Shown piece by piece: positions 24,386 through 32,786 of a stretch of 64,000 nucleotides of DNA. Below the pieces are notes generated by a model. The model was not told the origin of the DNA. It did no database searches and was given only the letters and a program-made list of their open reading frames with translations. Made by a program: the position numbers and the translations under genes. Each line of letters opens with the position of its first letter. The stretch's first letter is position 1. The stretch lies in NCBI GenBank assembly GCA_043721915.1, contig JAYSPV010000104.1, positions 12,046-76,045 on the forward strand, read 5' to 3'. The stretch comes from UBA668 sp043721915 (GTDB taxonomy: Bacteria > Actinomycetota > Acidimicrobiia > Acidimicrobiales > Ilumatobacteraceae).

Positions 24386-25231
24386 ATGCGATTGGCCAAC
24401 TATCAGGGCAGGGCCACCATCGTCGTCGACGGTCGCGCCGTTGACGTCGAGCGAGCCAGCGACGGCGCGCTCGGCAGCGATCCGATGCTGCTCAGCAACC
24501 TCGCCAACCACGATGCACTGCGGGCCCTTGCGGCGGCGGCCAGCCCGGCCGAGTGGCCGCAACTGGACGAGGCCAGCCTCGGCGCTCCGGTGCCGCGCCC
24601 CCCGAAGGGCTACGGCGTCGGGCTGAACTATCGCCAGCACGCAATCGAGAGCGGTCGCGACATGCCCACCGAGCCGCACCTGTTCGCCAAGACCGAGAAC
24701 TGCGTGTGCGGCCCGTTCGACGAGATCGTGATACCCCGCGGCCTGACCGAGATCGACTATGAGACCGAGCTCGTAATCGTGTTCGGTCGTACCTGCAAGG
24801 CCGCCACCCGTGAGAACGCATGGAGCTTCCTCGCAGGGGTCACCTGCGGCCAGGACATCAGCGATCGCGGCGAGCAGTTCCGCCCGCCGCTGAAGCAGTT
24901 CACCATCGCCAAGTCGTACGACACGTTCGGCCCGACGGGGCCCTACCTGGTGACCGCTGACGAACTGGCAAACCCCGACGCGCTGGCATTGACGGGCACC
25001 GTGAGTGGCGAGGTGATGCAAACGGCCAACACCGACGACCTGATCTTCGACGTACCGGCGCTGGTCGTGTGGCTCAGCCGTTACATCACGTTCCAGCCCG
25101 GTGACCTGATCTGGACCGGTACCCCCGGAGGCGTGGGCGAGGCGCGTGGTCGCTTCCTGCATGACGGCGACGTCGTGGAGACGGAGATCGAAGGAATCGG
25201 CCGGATGCGTAATCCGGTCGTCGAGCGCTGA
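24386..25231 (+). CDS. Fumarylacetoacetate hydrolase (FAH) family protein
   Basis: A 281-residue FAH-fold enzyme, likely a 2-hydroxyhepta-2,4-diene-dioate isomerase/decarboxylase or acylpyruvate hydrolase acting after ring cleavage. The substrate loop GYGVGLNYRQHAIESG, the metal ligands in IDYETELVIV (E-x-E) and the Asp in VTCGQDISDRG, plus GDLIWTGTPGGVG, are intact. A GAGAGG ribosome binding site precedes the ATG. It follows the dioxygenase by 29 bp, and the two belong together in a meta-cleavage route. Confidence 0.88.
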   Translation: MRLANYQGRATIVVDGRAVDVERASDGALGSDPMLLSNLANHDALRALAAAASPAEWPQLDEASLGAPVPRPPKGYGVGLNYRQHAIESGRDMPTEPHLFAKTENCVCGPFDEIVIPRGLTEIDYETELVIVFGRTCKAATRENAWSFLAGVTCGQDISDRGEQFRPPLKQFTIAKSYDTFGPTGPYLVTADELANPDALALTGTVSGEVMQTANTDDLIFDVPALVVWLSRYITFQPGDLIWTGTPGGVGEARGRFLHDGDVVETEIEGIGRMRNPVVER

Positions 25232-25241
25232 GGCGGCGACG

Positions 25242-25604
25242 ATGAAGGTGATTCCCGAAGGCGACAGGAGCGTCAGTTACGGCGGCCGCTTCACCGGCAC
25301 GGTCGAGTTGGAGATGCTGCACGCGACGCCCTCCGACGAGGAACCCGACACGGCGCTCGTGCACTTCAAGTCCGGCGCGGTGACCTTCTGGCACCGACAC
25401 CCCGGTGGGCAGCAGTTGTTCGTGGTGAGTGGCCAGGCACGCGTCGGAACCGTGGCCGATGGCGAGATACAGCTTGCGCCCGGGGCGCTCGTGGTGTGCC
25501 CGCCCGACGAACGTCACTGGCACGGCGCCGCGCAGGGCGCCGATACGACGCTGCTGGCGGTCACCTGGGGCACCACGCAGTGGGAGGCTGAGGCTCCGGA
25601 ATGA
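25242..25604 (+). CDS. Cupin-domain protein
   Basis: A 120-residue single-domain cupin. The metal-binding motif 1 reads FWHRHPGGQQLFVVSGQARV (His, His, Gln positions) and motif 2 PPDERHWHGAA. Small cupins in aromatic operons act as isomerases, dioxygenases or tautomerases, or as ligand sensors; the sequence does not decide between these. It lies 10 bp after the FAH gene and overlaps the hydroxylase start by 4 bp (ATGA), so it is surely co-translated. Confidence 0.85.
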   Translation: MKVIPEGDRSVSYGGRFTGTVELEMLHATPSDEEPDTALVHFKSGAVTFWHRHPGGQQLFVVSGQARVGTVADGEIQLAPGALVVCPPDERHWHGAAQGADTTLLAVTWGTTQWEAEAPE

Positions 25605-26893
25605 CTCAGTACGACGTCGCCATCGTCGGCCTCGGCCCAACCGGCGCCACGCTGGCCAACCTGTGCGGCCTTCACGGCCTGCGCACCGTCGTCTACGAGC
25701 GATCGGCGTCGCCCTACTCGCAGCCTCGTGCGTGCCATCTGGATGCCGAGGTGGCGCGGGTCTTTCAGCAGTGCGGTTTCGAAGCCGAGCTGCGTCACCA
25801 GCTGACGGTGTCGGAGGGGATGGAGTACGTCGATCGTGACGGCACCCCTCTGTTCAACTTCGAGGGCTTTCATCGTGCGCCGCTGCTGGGCTGGGAGGAG
25901 GACTACGTCTTCCTGCAACCGCAGCTGGAGGCGATGCTGCGCGGCGGTCTGACGCAGCACCGGCACGTCGACGTGCGCCTCGCATGGGAGGCGACCTCCA
26001 CCGAGTCACTGCTCGAGCAGGCGACGTTCGTGGTGGGCTGCGACGGTGGCGGGAGTGCTGTCCGCCAGGCACTCGGCATCGAGATGGTCGATCTCGGATA
26101 TGACGAGCCGTGGCTGGTGGTTGATCTGATGCTGCACCGGGAGCCGGCGCCACCGCTACCGGCGATCATCCAGCAGGTCTGCAACCCCGACCGCCTCGCC
26201 ACCTTCGTCCCCGGTCACAAGGCTCATCGCCGCTGGGAGTTCCAGCTGCGCGGCGACGAGCAGCCGGATCCGTGGGCGCTGCTGTCGGCCTGGGGGGTCA
26301 CCCGTCACCACGGCGACCTGATCCGGGCGGTGCCGTACCGGTTCCACGCGCTGGTCGCGCAGCAGTGGCGCGGCGGCCCGGAAGGCCGTGTGTTCCTCGC
26401 CGGCGATGCGGCGCACATGATGCCGCCGTTCATGGGGCAGGGGATGTGTAGTGGCGTACGCGACGCAGCGAACCTGGCCTGGAAGCTGGCGGAAGTGGTG
26501 CACGGTGAATCGCCCGACTCGCTGCTGGCCACCTACGAGCCCGAGCGCCGCCCGCACGCGGAGGCTGTCACCGCGCTGTCGATCGAAGCCGGCCGCACAC
26601 TGGCCCGGCTCGCCGTGGACCCGTCGGATGTACCGTCGCCCGACACACCCGATCCCGCCCGCTGGTCGCGGTTGCCCGGGCTGGTGCTCGGTGGCGAGTT
26701 CCCCGTCGGCCATCAGCTGCCGCAGCCCGAGCACCTCGATCGCCGGTTGCCCCTCGGGTGGGTGTGGGTGGCACGCGACTCGTCGTTCGTCGCTCCGGAC
26801 CGTCGCCCTGTGGTGGTCGAACCGGCAGCGACCTACGGACAGGCGGCAGTGCTGGTGCGCCCGGATCGCTACATTGCGGCGGTCATCAGCTGA
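25601..26893 (+). CDS. FAD-dependent aromatic hydroxylase (MhpA/PheA-like)
   Basis: A 430-residue class A flavin monooxygenase. FAD motif VAIVGLGPTGATLANLCG is at the N-terminus, the DG motif is VVGCDGGGSAVRQALG, and the GD motif is GRVFLAGDAAHMMPPFMGQG, followed by GVRDAANLAWKLA. It resembles 3-(3-hydroxyphenyl)propionate hydroxylase, and should hydroxylate a phenolic acid to the catechol cleaved by the first enzyme of the operon. It is shorter than MhpA (about 550 residues), with a reduced C-terminal domain. Confidence 0.88.
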   Translation: MTQYDVAIVGLGPTGATLANLCGLHGLRTVVYERSASPYSQPRACHLDAEVARVFQQCGFEAELRHQLTVSEGMEYVDRDGTPLFNFEGFHRAPLLGWEEDYVFLQPQLEAMLRGGLTQHRHVDVRLAWEATSTESLLEQATFVVGCDGGGSAVRQALGIEMVDLGYDEPWLVVDLMLHREPAPPLPAIIQQVCNPDRLATFVPGHKAHRRWEFQLRGDEQPDPWALLSAWGVTRHHGDLIRAVPYRFHALVAQQWRGGPEGRVFLAGDAAHMMPPFMGQGMCSGVRDAANLAWKLAEVVHGESPDSLLATYEPERRPHAEAVTALSIEAGRTLARLAVDPSDVPSPDTPDPARWSRLPGLVLGGEFPVGHQLPQPEHLDRRLPLGWVWVARDSSFVAPDRRPVVVEPAATYGQAAVLVRPDRYIAAVIS

Positions 26894-26939
26894 ACGCTCG
26901 GTGGGGAATGAGAGCCCTCGGTGCTTGGTTGGCCCACCC

Positions 26940-27359
26940 GTGGAACTCGCTGCCGCTCTCGACTTCATCCGCTCTCGCAAGAACGGCGTGCTCGTCGCCC
27001 TCAAGCGCGATGGGCGGCCCCAGCTGTCGAACATCACCTACGTCGTCGGTGAGGATCGGCTCGTGCGCATCTCGATCACTGCCGACCGAGCGAAGTATGC
27101 AAACCTCGTGCGCGACCCGCGGGCGTCGCTGCACGTCAGCCGCGAGGACTTCTGGGGCTACGTGGTCGTCGAAGCCGACGCGACGCTCAGCGCAGTGGCC
27201 GCTGATCCGCATGACGACACCGTCGAGGAGCTGGTCGCCCTCTACCGCGACGTGGCCGGCGAGCACTCGGACTGGGACGAGTACCGCGCCGCGATGGTGA
27301 AGGATCGCCGCCTGGTGGTCCGCCTGCAGCCCGTCCACGCATACGGCATGATCGGGTGA
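26940..27359 (+). CDS. PPOX-class F420-dependent oxidoreductase
   Basis: A 139-residue split-barrel protein like Rv1155/Rv0121c, a group that binds F420 (or FMN). Family features: AALDFIRSRKNGVLVALKRD near the start, GRPQLSNITYVVGED, the basic RAKYANLVRDPRASLHV, and the C-terminal DRRLVVRLQPVHAYG. The GTG at 26940 is chosen because homology starts at VELAAALDF; the same frame extends back into the hydroxylase gene without a convincing start. As the last gene of the aromatic operon it may reduce an unsaturated intermediate with F420H2, which is inference. Confidence 0.82.
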   Translation: MELAAALDFIRSRKNGVLVALKRDGRPQLSNITYVVGEDRLVRISITADRAKYANLVRDPRASLHVSREDFWGYVVVEADATLSAVAADPHDDTVEELVALYRDVAGEHSDWDEYRAAMVKDRRLVVRLQPVHAYGMIG

Positions 27360-27371
27360 CGAACCGTCGTT

Positions 27372-28673
27372 CTAACGGTTGCGCGGCACGAACGTCAGCG
27401 GCAGTGACTTCAGTCCGTTGATGAAGTTGCTGCGCACCCGACGCGGCTCGCCCGCCAGTTCCACCCGCTCCACCCGCTGAGCCATCGTCGCGAGGAACGT
27501 GCGAACCTCCAGCCGGGCCATCCACTGACCGAGGCAGAGGTGCGGCCCGCCGCCGCCGAACGTCACGTGACGGTTTGGCGTTCGAGTGATGTCGAAGTCG
27601 TGCGGCCGATCGAAGGCTGCTGGGTCGAAGTTGGCCGCGAGATACCAGGTGACCAGCTTGTCGCCGGCCGAGATCGGCACGCCGCCGACCGAGGTGTCAG
27701 CTGTCGCTGTACGGCGGAAGTGCAGCTGTGGGCACGTCCAGCGCAGGACCTCCTCCGTGGCGGTCTCCAACAGTTCGGGATGTGCCCGCAGCCGGGGCAG
27801 CACGTCGGGATGCTGGGCGAGCGCGAGCAGGCCCTGCGCGAGCGCATGTCGCGTGGTTTCGTTGCCGGCGATCAGCAGCAGCAGGAAGAACGTGCCCTGC
27901 TCGCGTTCGGTGAGTGGCTCGCCATCCACCAGGGCGTTGGTCAGCACGCTCAACACGTCGCCGGAACTCACACCGTGCCGGGCCGCCGCCAGCCGCTGCA
28001 CGTACTCGAACACCTTCGCCGAGACCGGGCTGCGGAACGGCAGCAGTCGGTAGGGGTCGGTGTCGGTGCGGTCGCTGACAGCGGGGGAGTAATCGGGGTC
28101 TGCGTTGTAGACGATCTGGTCGGCCCAGTGGAACAACTGCGGCGCATCCTCGTCGGGCACACCGAGCAGGCCGGTGATCATCCGGATCGGCAGTTCGCGT
28201 GCGAGCGCGTACACGCCGTCCACCGAGCCGGCCGACCGGGAAGTCTCGATCGCGTCGTCGAGCACCTCGGCCATCAGCGACACGGCATGCTCCGCGTATG
28301 TCTCCACGGCGAGGCGGCTGAACGTGGGGTTGACCAGCTGGCGCAGCTTGGTGTGGCGCGGCGGGTCGGTCTCCAGCATCGTGCGGCGGGCAGCCAGGGC
28401 CTCCGGATCGTGCTCGAGCTCTTCCAGCTCAGTGCCGCCGACCTCACTGGAGAACGTGCGCCAATCCTTGTGCACGGCCACCACGTCGGCGTGTGCCGTG
28501 AGCGACCAGAAGCCGCTGCCGTCGTGGCCGTTGGCGGCCGTCTCGTTCACCCATGCGACGGGAGCGGTCGCACGGAACTCGTCGTACGCCGAGTGCGGAA
28601 CGCCGCGCTCGTAGACATCGTGGCCGAGGATGTCGAGGTGGGGGAGCGAGTCGGGACGGGGCGCCGACGACAT
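27372..28673 (-). CDS. Cytochrome P450
   Basis: A 433-residue soluble bacterial P450. The I-helix oxygen motif is LLIAGNETTRHALAQG, the ExxR is in ATEEVLRWTCP, and the haem loop is FGGGGPHLCLGQWMARLEV with the Cys thiolate ligand. The N-terminal DPPRHTKLRQLVNPTF is typical of CYP families such as CYP125/142/124-like actinobacterial enzymes. The ATG at 28673 follows the amidotransferase stop by 7 bp; an in-frame ATG at 28694 would overlap it. No ferredoxin gene is adjacent. It is the last gene of the run that includes the amidotransferase and the importer. Substrate unknown. Confidence 0.9.
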   Translation of the reverse strand: MSSAPRPDSLPHLDILGHDVYERGVPHSAYDEFRATAPVAWVNETAANGHDGSGFWSLTAHADVVAVHKDWRTFSSEVGGTELEELEHDPEALAARRTMLETDPPRHTKLRQLVNPTFSRLAVETYAEHAVSLMAEVLDDAIETSRSAGSVDGVYALARELPIRMITGLLGVPDEDAPQLFHWADQIVYNADPDYSPAVSDRTDTDPYRLLPFRSPVSAKVFEYVQRLAAARHGVSSGDVLSVLTNALVDGEPLTEREQGTFFLLLLIAGNETTRHALAQGLLALAQHPDVLPRLRAHPELLETATEEVLRWTCPQLHFRRTATADTSVGGVPISAGDKLVTWYLAANFDPAAFDRPHDFDITRTPNRHVTFGGGGPHLCLGQWMARLEVRTFLATMAQRVERVELAGEPRRVRSNFINGLKSLPLTFVPRNR

Positions 28674-28680
28674 CGCGCGA

Positions 28681-29370
28681 TCAACCGATGACATCGTCGA
28701 GGAACCAGTCGAACAGTACCGCTGCGTTGAGTGATGCGTTGTCGCCGAACTCGGCGAAGCCCGCCAGCAGTGCCGCTGCCGACGTGCCCTTCTCCTCGAA
28801 GTACTCGGGCGGGCAGTTGGCTGTCCAGCCTGCAACCAGGTCGCGCGTGACCTCCGGGTGGAACTGCACCCCAGCCGCCCGCCCGGACCTGAACACCTGT
28901 GTGCAATCCGCTGTTCTGGCCAGCTCGGTGGCGCCGGGTGGCAGCAGGCAGCGGTCGCCGTGCCAGGTGAACCACGGGCCGGCAGCGATCTCCGGATGCA
29001 CGAGGTCGTAGGTGTACCAGCCGATCTCGTACGTGGGGGAGGGCTCGACATGGCCTCCGATCGCCATCGTGATCGCCTGCGCGCCGAAACAGATGCCGAA
29101 CAACGCAACGCCCGCGTCGACGGCCAGTCGCAGCATCTCGATCTCGCGGTGTACCCACGAACCGATCAGGTCGTGGTCGTACACGCCGGCAACGGCACCC
29201 ATCGGCACGACCAGGTCGTACCCCCGAGGGTCGGGGAACGCGACGACACTGTGGGTGGAGCCGGGCTGCATGACTTGCAGCACGTCCACCGCGTAGCCGC
29301 GGCGCTGCAGGTGGTCGCCCAGAAGCCCGGGCGGCCCGTCGGGTTCGTGTTGCAGGACGAGCGCTCGCAC
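28681..29370 (-). CDS. Class I glutamine amidotransferase-like protein
   Basis: A 229-residue stand-alone class I GATase domain of the GMP-synthase-like type. The nucleophile elbow is FGICFGAQAITMAIGG (Cys near residue 95), and the His lies in AAGVQFHPEVT with the Glu two residues later, so the triad is intact. Such proteins hydrolyse glutamine or gamma-glutamyl amides. GTG start at 29370, 5 bp after the ABC gene stop. With the glutamine-synthetase-like ligase on the other side of the importer, a gamma-glutamyl amide hydrolase role is possible but unproven. Confidence 0.85.
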   Translation of the reverse strand: MRALVLQHEPDGPPGLLGDHLQRRGYAVDVLQVMQPGSTHSVVAFPDPRGYDLVVPMGAVAGVYDHDLIGSWVHREIEMLRLAVDAGVALFGICFGAQAITMAIGGHVEPSPTYEIGWYTYDLVHPEIAAGPWFTWHGDRCLLPPGATELARTADCTQVFRSGRAAGVQFHPEVTRDLVAGWTANCPPEYFEEKGTSAAALLAGFAEFGDNASLNAAVLFDWFLDDVIG

Positions 29371-29375
29371 GTGCG

Positions 29376-31151
29376 TCAGGCCGACGAGCCGAGGTAGGCC
29401 TCGGCCACTGCCGGGTTGGAGCGGATGTCGGCAGGGCTGCCCTCAGCGAGCACCCGGCCCTCGGCGAGGACGACGATGTGGTCGCTGATGCGGGTGATGA
29501 ACCCGAGGTCGTGATCGATCACCAGCACGCCGGCGCCGATGCGGGCGGCGACCGAACGCACCGACTCCACCATCGCCTGGCTCTCCTGGTCGCTCATGCC
29601 CGAGGTGGGCTCGTCGAGCAGCAGGAACTCCGGTGCCAGTGCGGCCGCACGTGCCAGTTCCAGCCGGCGTTGGTTGCCGTAGTCCAGCGTGCCCGCTGCG
29701 CGATCGGCCCACTCGGTGAGGCCGGCGTCGGCCAGCAACGTGTCCGCATCGGGGCGCACGCGGTGTTTGCGGTGGCGTGCGGCAACCAGGCTGGTGAGCG
29801 CAACGTTCTCGCGCACGCTGAGGTTCTTGAACAGTCGCAGGTTCTGGAACGTGCGGGCGAGGCCGGCACGGGCGACGTCCACCGGCTTCGCGTCGGTGAG
29901 TTCGCGCTCGCCCAACATCACGCGACCGCCCTGTTCATGCACGATGCCGGTGATCACGTTGAACAGGGTGGTCTTGCCGGCGCCGTTGGGGCCGATCAGG
30001 CCGACCACTTCGCCGGGGCGGACTGTGAGACCGGCGCCATCGAGGGCGATGAAGCCACCGAAGCGAACCTCGACCTCAGAGGCGACGAGCGCATTGGTGG
30101 CGACAGCGGGCACCTCGCCCGAGGGCGCAGGCCTGCGGTACGTGCGCCGTCGCATCCAGGCGGCCAGATCGCGGTCGCCCAGCAGGCCACCGGGGCGCAG
30201 CAGCATCACCAGCAGCATCGTGCCGCCGAGAAACAGGTCGGGGAAGCGCTCGATGTCCCACCGCTGCGGATCACCGAGTTGGCGGAAGAGTTCGTTGCCG
30301 ACGGTGATCAGCACGGTGCCCAAGACCGCGCCGCTGATGGTGCGCATGCCACCGACGACCAGCATCACGAGGATGAGAATGCCTGAGTCGAGGGTGAACT
30401 GCTTCGGGTTGACGCTGCCCAGCGACTGGGCGCGCAGCGAGCCGCCGAGTGCGATCAGCGCCATGCTCACCACCCATGCCGCATAGCGCGAGCTGAACAG
30501 GCGAATGCCCAGCGCCGGGGCTGCGAGTTCGTCTTCGCGGGTGGCGATGGCGAACCGGCCGATGCGCGTCTCTTGGAACAGGTGCGCAACGACTAGGGCA
30601 ACGGCGACGCCGACCCACAGCCAGCCGTTGCCTTCGATGCGAGGAATACCGGAAAGACCGCCCGCGCCGCGAGTGAGTTCCTTCCAGTTCTTGACGACCT
30701 GCTCGACCACGAACAGCGCGGCGAGCGTGATCATCGTCGGGGCCAGACCGCTGGCCCTGCACACCGCGACACCGAAGATCGCGCCGAGGATCACTGTCAC
30801 GACGATGGCGAACACGGTGGCGGCGAACGGCCCGTAGAACACGTCCTCGAGGCCGAAGGGGATGTCGGGCAGAGCCTTCGCCTTCGCGACCAACGGGATG
30901 GCGACGACCGCGGTGGAGTACGCGGCGATCTGGGCGAACGCCATGTGGCCGAAGCTGAGCACCCCGGTGTTGCCGATGAACACCTGCATGCCGAGCACGA
31001 GGATGAAGTTGCTGAGCATCTCGGAGACCAGAGAGTCGCGGGCGGCGCCTCCACCGCTGGTGTAGATGGCTGCCAGTGCCGCAACGACGGCGGCCAACGC
31101 GGCGCTGGCGAGCATGCTGCGGGTGATGCGGATCAGGCTGGCCTGCATCAC
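29376..31151 (-). CDS. Fused Liv-type ABC permease (LivM) and ATPase (LivG)
   Basis: A 591-residue fusion. Residues about 1-330 are a LivM-like permease (eight to ten helices, with GNTGVLSFGHMAFAQIAAYS and LGIRLFSSRYAAWVVS); residues about 350-591 form a LivG ATPase with Walker A GPNGAGKTT near residue 385, the Leu-rich signature region LDYGNQRRLELARAAAL, and Walker B EFLLLDEPTSGMSDQE. It imports branched-chain amino acids, amides or related compounds using the binding protein encoded upstream. Its start overlaps the LivH stop by 4 bp. The LivM-LivG fusion is found in some actinobacteria and is not an error. Confidence 0.9.
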   Translation of the reverse strand: MMQASLIRITRSMLASAALAAVVAALAAIYTSGGGAARDSLVSEMLSNFILVLGMQVFIGNTGVLSFGHMAFAQIAAYSTAVVAIPLVAKAKALPDIPFGLEDVFYGPFAATVFAIVVTVILGAIFGVAVCRASGLAPTMITLAALFVVEQVVKNWKELTRGAGGLSGIPRIEGNGWLWVGVAVALVVAHLFQETRIGRFAIATREDELAAPALGIRLFSSRYAAWVVSMALIALGGSLRAQSLGSVNPKQFTLDSGILILVMLVVGGMRTISGAVLGTVLITVGNELFRQLGDPQRWDIERFPDLFLGGTMLLVMLLRPGGLLGDRDLAAWMRRRTYRRPAPSGEVPAVATNALVASEVEVRFGGFIALDGAGLTVRPGEVVGLIGPNGAGKTTLFNVITGIVHEQGGRVMLGERELTDAKPVDVARAGLARTFQNLRLFKNLSVRENVALTSLVAARHRKHRVRPDADTLLADAGLTEWADRAAGTLDYGNQRRLELARAAALAPEFLLLDEPTSGMSDQESQAMVESVRSVAARIGAGVLVIDHDLGFITRISDHIVVLAEGRVLAEGSPADIRSNPAVAEAYLGSSA

Positions 31152-32044
31152 ACGCGCTCCGCGTGGGAGACCTTGAAGATGCCATCGGGGCGGATGACGA
31201 AAAATGTCGCAATGAGAATGAACACGACCGCGGTGGAGAACTTGTCCCAGCCCACTGCCAGCTCGGGTAGGTACGCGCGGGTGAGGGTCTCCATCAGCCC
31301 GAGAGCGAGGCCGCCGAGCACCGCTCCCGAGAAGCTGCCGAGACCGCCGATGACGGCGGCAATCACAGCCTTCAGCAGCCAGTCGCTACCCATGCTGGGC
31401 TCGGCGGCGGGAGTACGCATCAGGATCAGGCAGGCGGCCACACCGGCGAGGAAGCCGGCGAAGGCGAAGGCACCGGAGATGACGCGGTTGGCCTTCACGC
31501 CCATCAGCCGGGCGGCATCGAAGTCTTCCGCGGCGGCCCGGACGCTGACACCGAAGAGGGTGCGCTTGAACACGACGGCTGTGAGCGCGAGCGTGGCGGC
31601 GGTGACAGCGATGGTGACGAGGTCCATCACTTCGAAGCTGATGTCGGCCAGCTTGAACTGGTTGAACACCCACGCAGGCTTGGGGAACGCCCGCTGTTTG
31701 GGCGAGACGAAGATCTGCCAGAGGGCGTGCGACAACCGCTCGATCGCGAACGAGGTGAGCAGCAGGGTGAACGGGCTGGCGTTGCGAACCCAGCGGAAGG
31801 CGACCAGTTCGGTGGCGACCGACGCAAGCATTGCGCCGGCGATGATGATGACCGGCATCCACCACCAGCTGCCGCCGTGGAGGAAGAAGAAGTAGGACGC
31901 ATAGGCGCCCACGGTGATCAGCTCGCCGTGGGCGAAGTTGACGAGGTGCATCACGCCGAAGATCAGCGAGATGCCCAGAGCCAGCAGCGCGTAGGTGCTG
32001 CCGACGCCGAGCCCGTCGACGAGGGACTGGATGATCTTGGTCAC
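31148..32044 (-). CDS. Liv-type ABC transporter permease (LivH-like)
   Basis: A 298-residue inner-membrane permease of the branched-chain amino acid importer family. It has GVGSTYALLALGISLIFGVM and the signature MHLVNFAHGELITVGAYASY near residue 35, then repeated helices, and GLGSFSGAVLGGLALGLMET near the C-terminus. The GTG at 32044 overlaps the LivF stop by 4 bp (GTGA), and the C-terminus overlaps the LivM-LivG start, so the membrane parts are made in a coupled manner. Confidence 0.9.
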   Translation of the reverse strand: MTKIIQSLVDGLGVGSTYALLALGISLIFGVMHLVNFAHGELITVGAYASYFFFLHGGSWWWMPVIIIAGAMLASVATELVAFRWVRNASPFTLLLTSFAIERLSHALWQIFVSPKQRAFPKPAWVFNQFKLADISFEVMDLVTIAVTAATLALTAVVFKRTLFGVSVRAAAEDFDAARLMGVKANRVISGAFAFAGFLAGVAACLILMRTPAAEPSMGSDWLLKAVIAAVIGGLGSFSGAVLGGLALGLMETLTRAYLPELAVGWDKFSTAVVFILIATFFVIRPDGIFKVSHAERV

Positions 32045-32763
32045 TCGCTGCCCCCGGGCGACTCGGTGCCGATGAAGGAATCGAACAGGCTGGTGTTGGC
32101 GGCAAGTTCCGCGCCGGTGCCGGTGGCGATGATGTTGCCGGTGCGTAGTAGGTAGCCGCGATCGGCGAGGTGCAGCACGCGGGCGGCGTTCTGCTCCACG
32201 ACGAGCAGGGTGCGGCCCTGCTCGCGCAGACGCTGCAACAGGTCGAATACGACGTCCACCATGGTGGGCGCGAGACCGAGGGTGGGCTCGTCGAGCAGCA
32301 GCAGCCGTGGGTTGCTCATCAGCGCTCGGGCGACGGCGAGCTGCTGCGCTTCGCCACCGGACAGGAAGCCTGCCGAGGTCGTCCACTTGCTGCGCAGCAC
32401 GGGGAACAGGTCTGCGGCTTCCTCCAGGCGTGCCTTGCGGTCATGTCCGGTGGCGGTGGCGCCGCCCATGCGCAGGTTCTCCTCAACCGTCAAGTCCTTG
32501 AAGATGCGGCGGTGTTCGGGTACCAGCGCGAGGCCGGCCCGCACGAGGCGGGCCGGCTCTGCACCAGTGATGTCGGTGCCGTCGAAGCGCACGCTGCCGG
32601 TGGCCGGGCGTAACAGGCCGGCCACCGTGTTGAGCAGCGTGGTCTTGCCGGCACCGTTGGGGCCCACCAGAGCCACCACCTCGCCCTGACGAACCTCCAG
32701 GGAGGCGCCGTGGAGCGCGGTGATGGCGCCGTAGCGCGTGGTGATCCGGTCAACCTCGAGCAT
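32041..32763 (-). CDS. Liv-type ABC transporter ATP-binding protein (LivF-like)
   Basis: A 240-residue ABC ATPase. Walker A is LVGPNGAGKTTLLNTVAG, the LivF-typical ALVPEHRRIFKDLTVEENL follows, the signature is FLSGGEAQQLAVARALM and Walker B LLLLDEPTLGLAPTMV, ending in VVEQNAARVLHLADRGYLL. It powers the importer together with the LivG half of the fusion protein. ATG at 32763. It follows the binding-protein gene by 23 bp. Confidence 0.92.
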   Translation of the reverse strand: MLEVDRITTRYGAITALHGASLEVRQGEVVALVGPNGAGKTTLLNTVAGLLRPATGSVRFDGTDITGAEPARLVRAGLALVPEHRRIFKDLTVEENLRMGGATATGHDRKARLEEAADLFPVLRSKWTTSAGFLSGGEAQQLAVARALMSNPRLLLLDEPTLGLAPTMVDVVFDLLQRLREQGRTLLVVEQNAARVLHLADRGYLLRTGNIIATGTGAELAANTSLFDSFIGTESPGGSE

Positions 32764-32786
32764 GGTGCGTGCGGGTCCGAGCTGGC

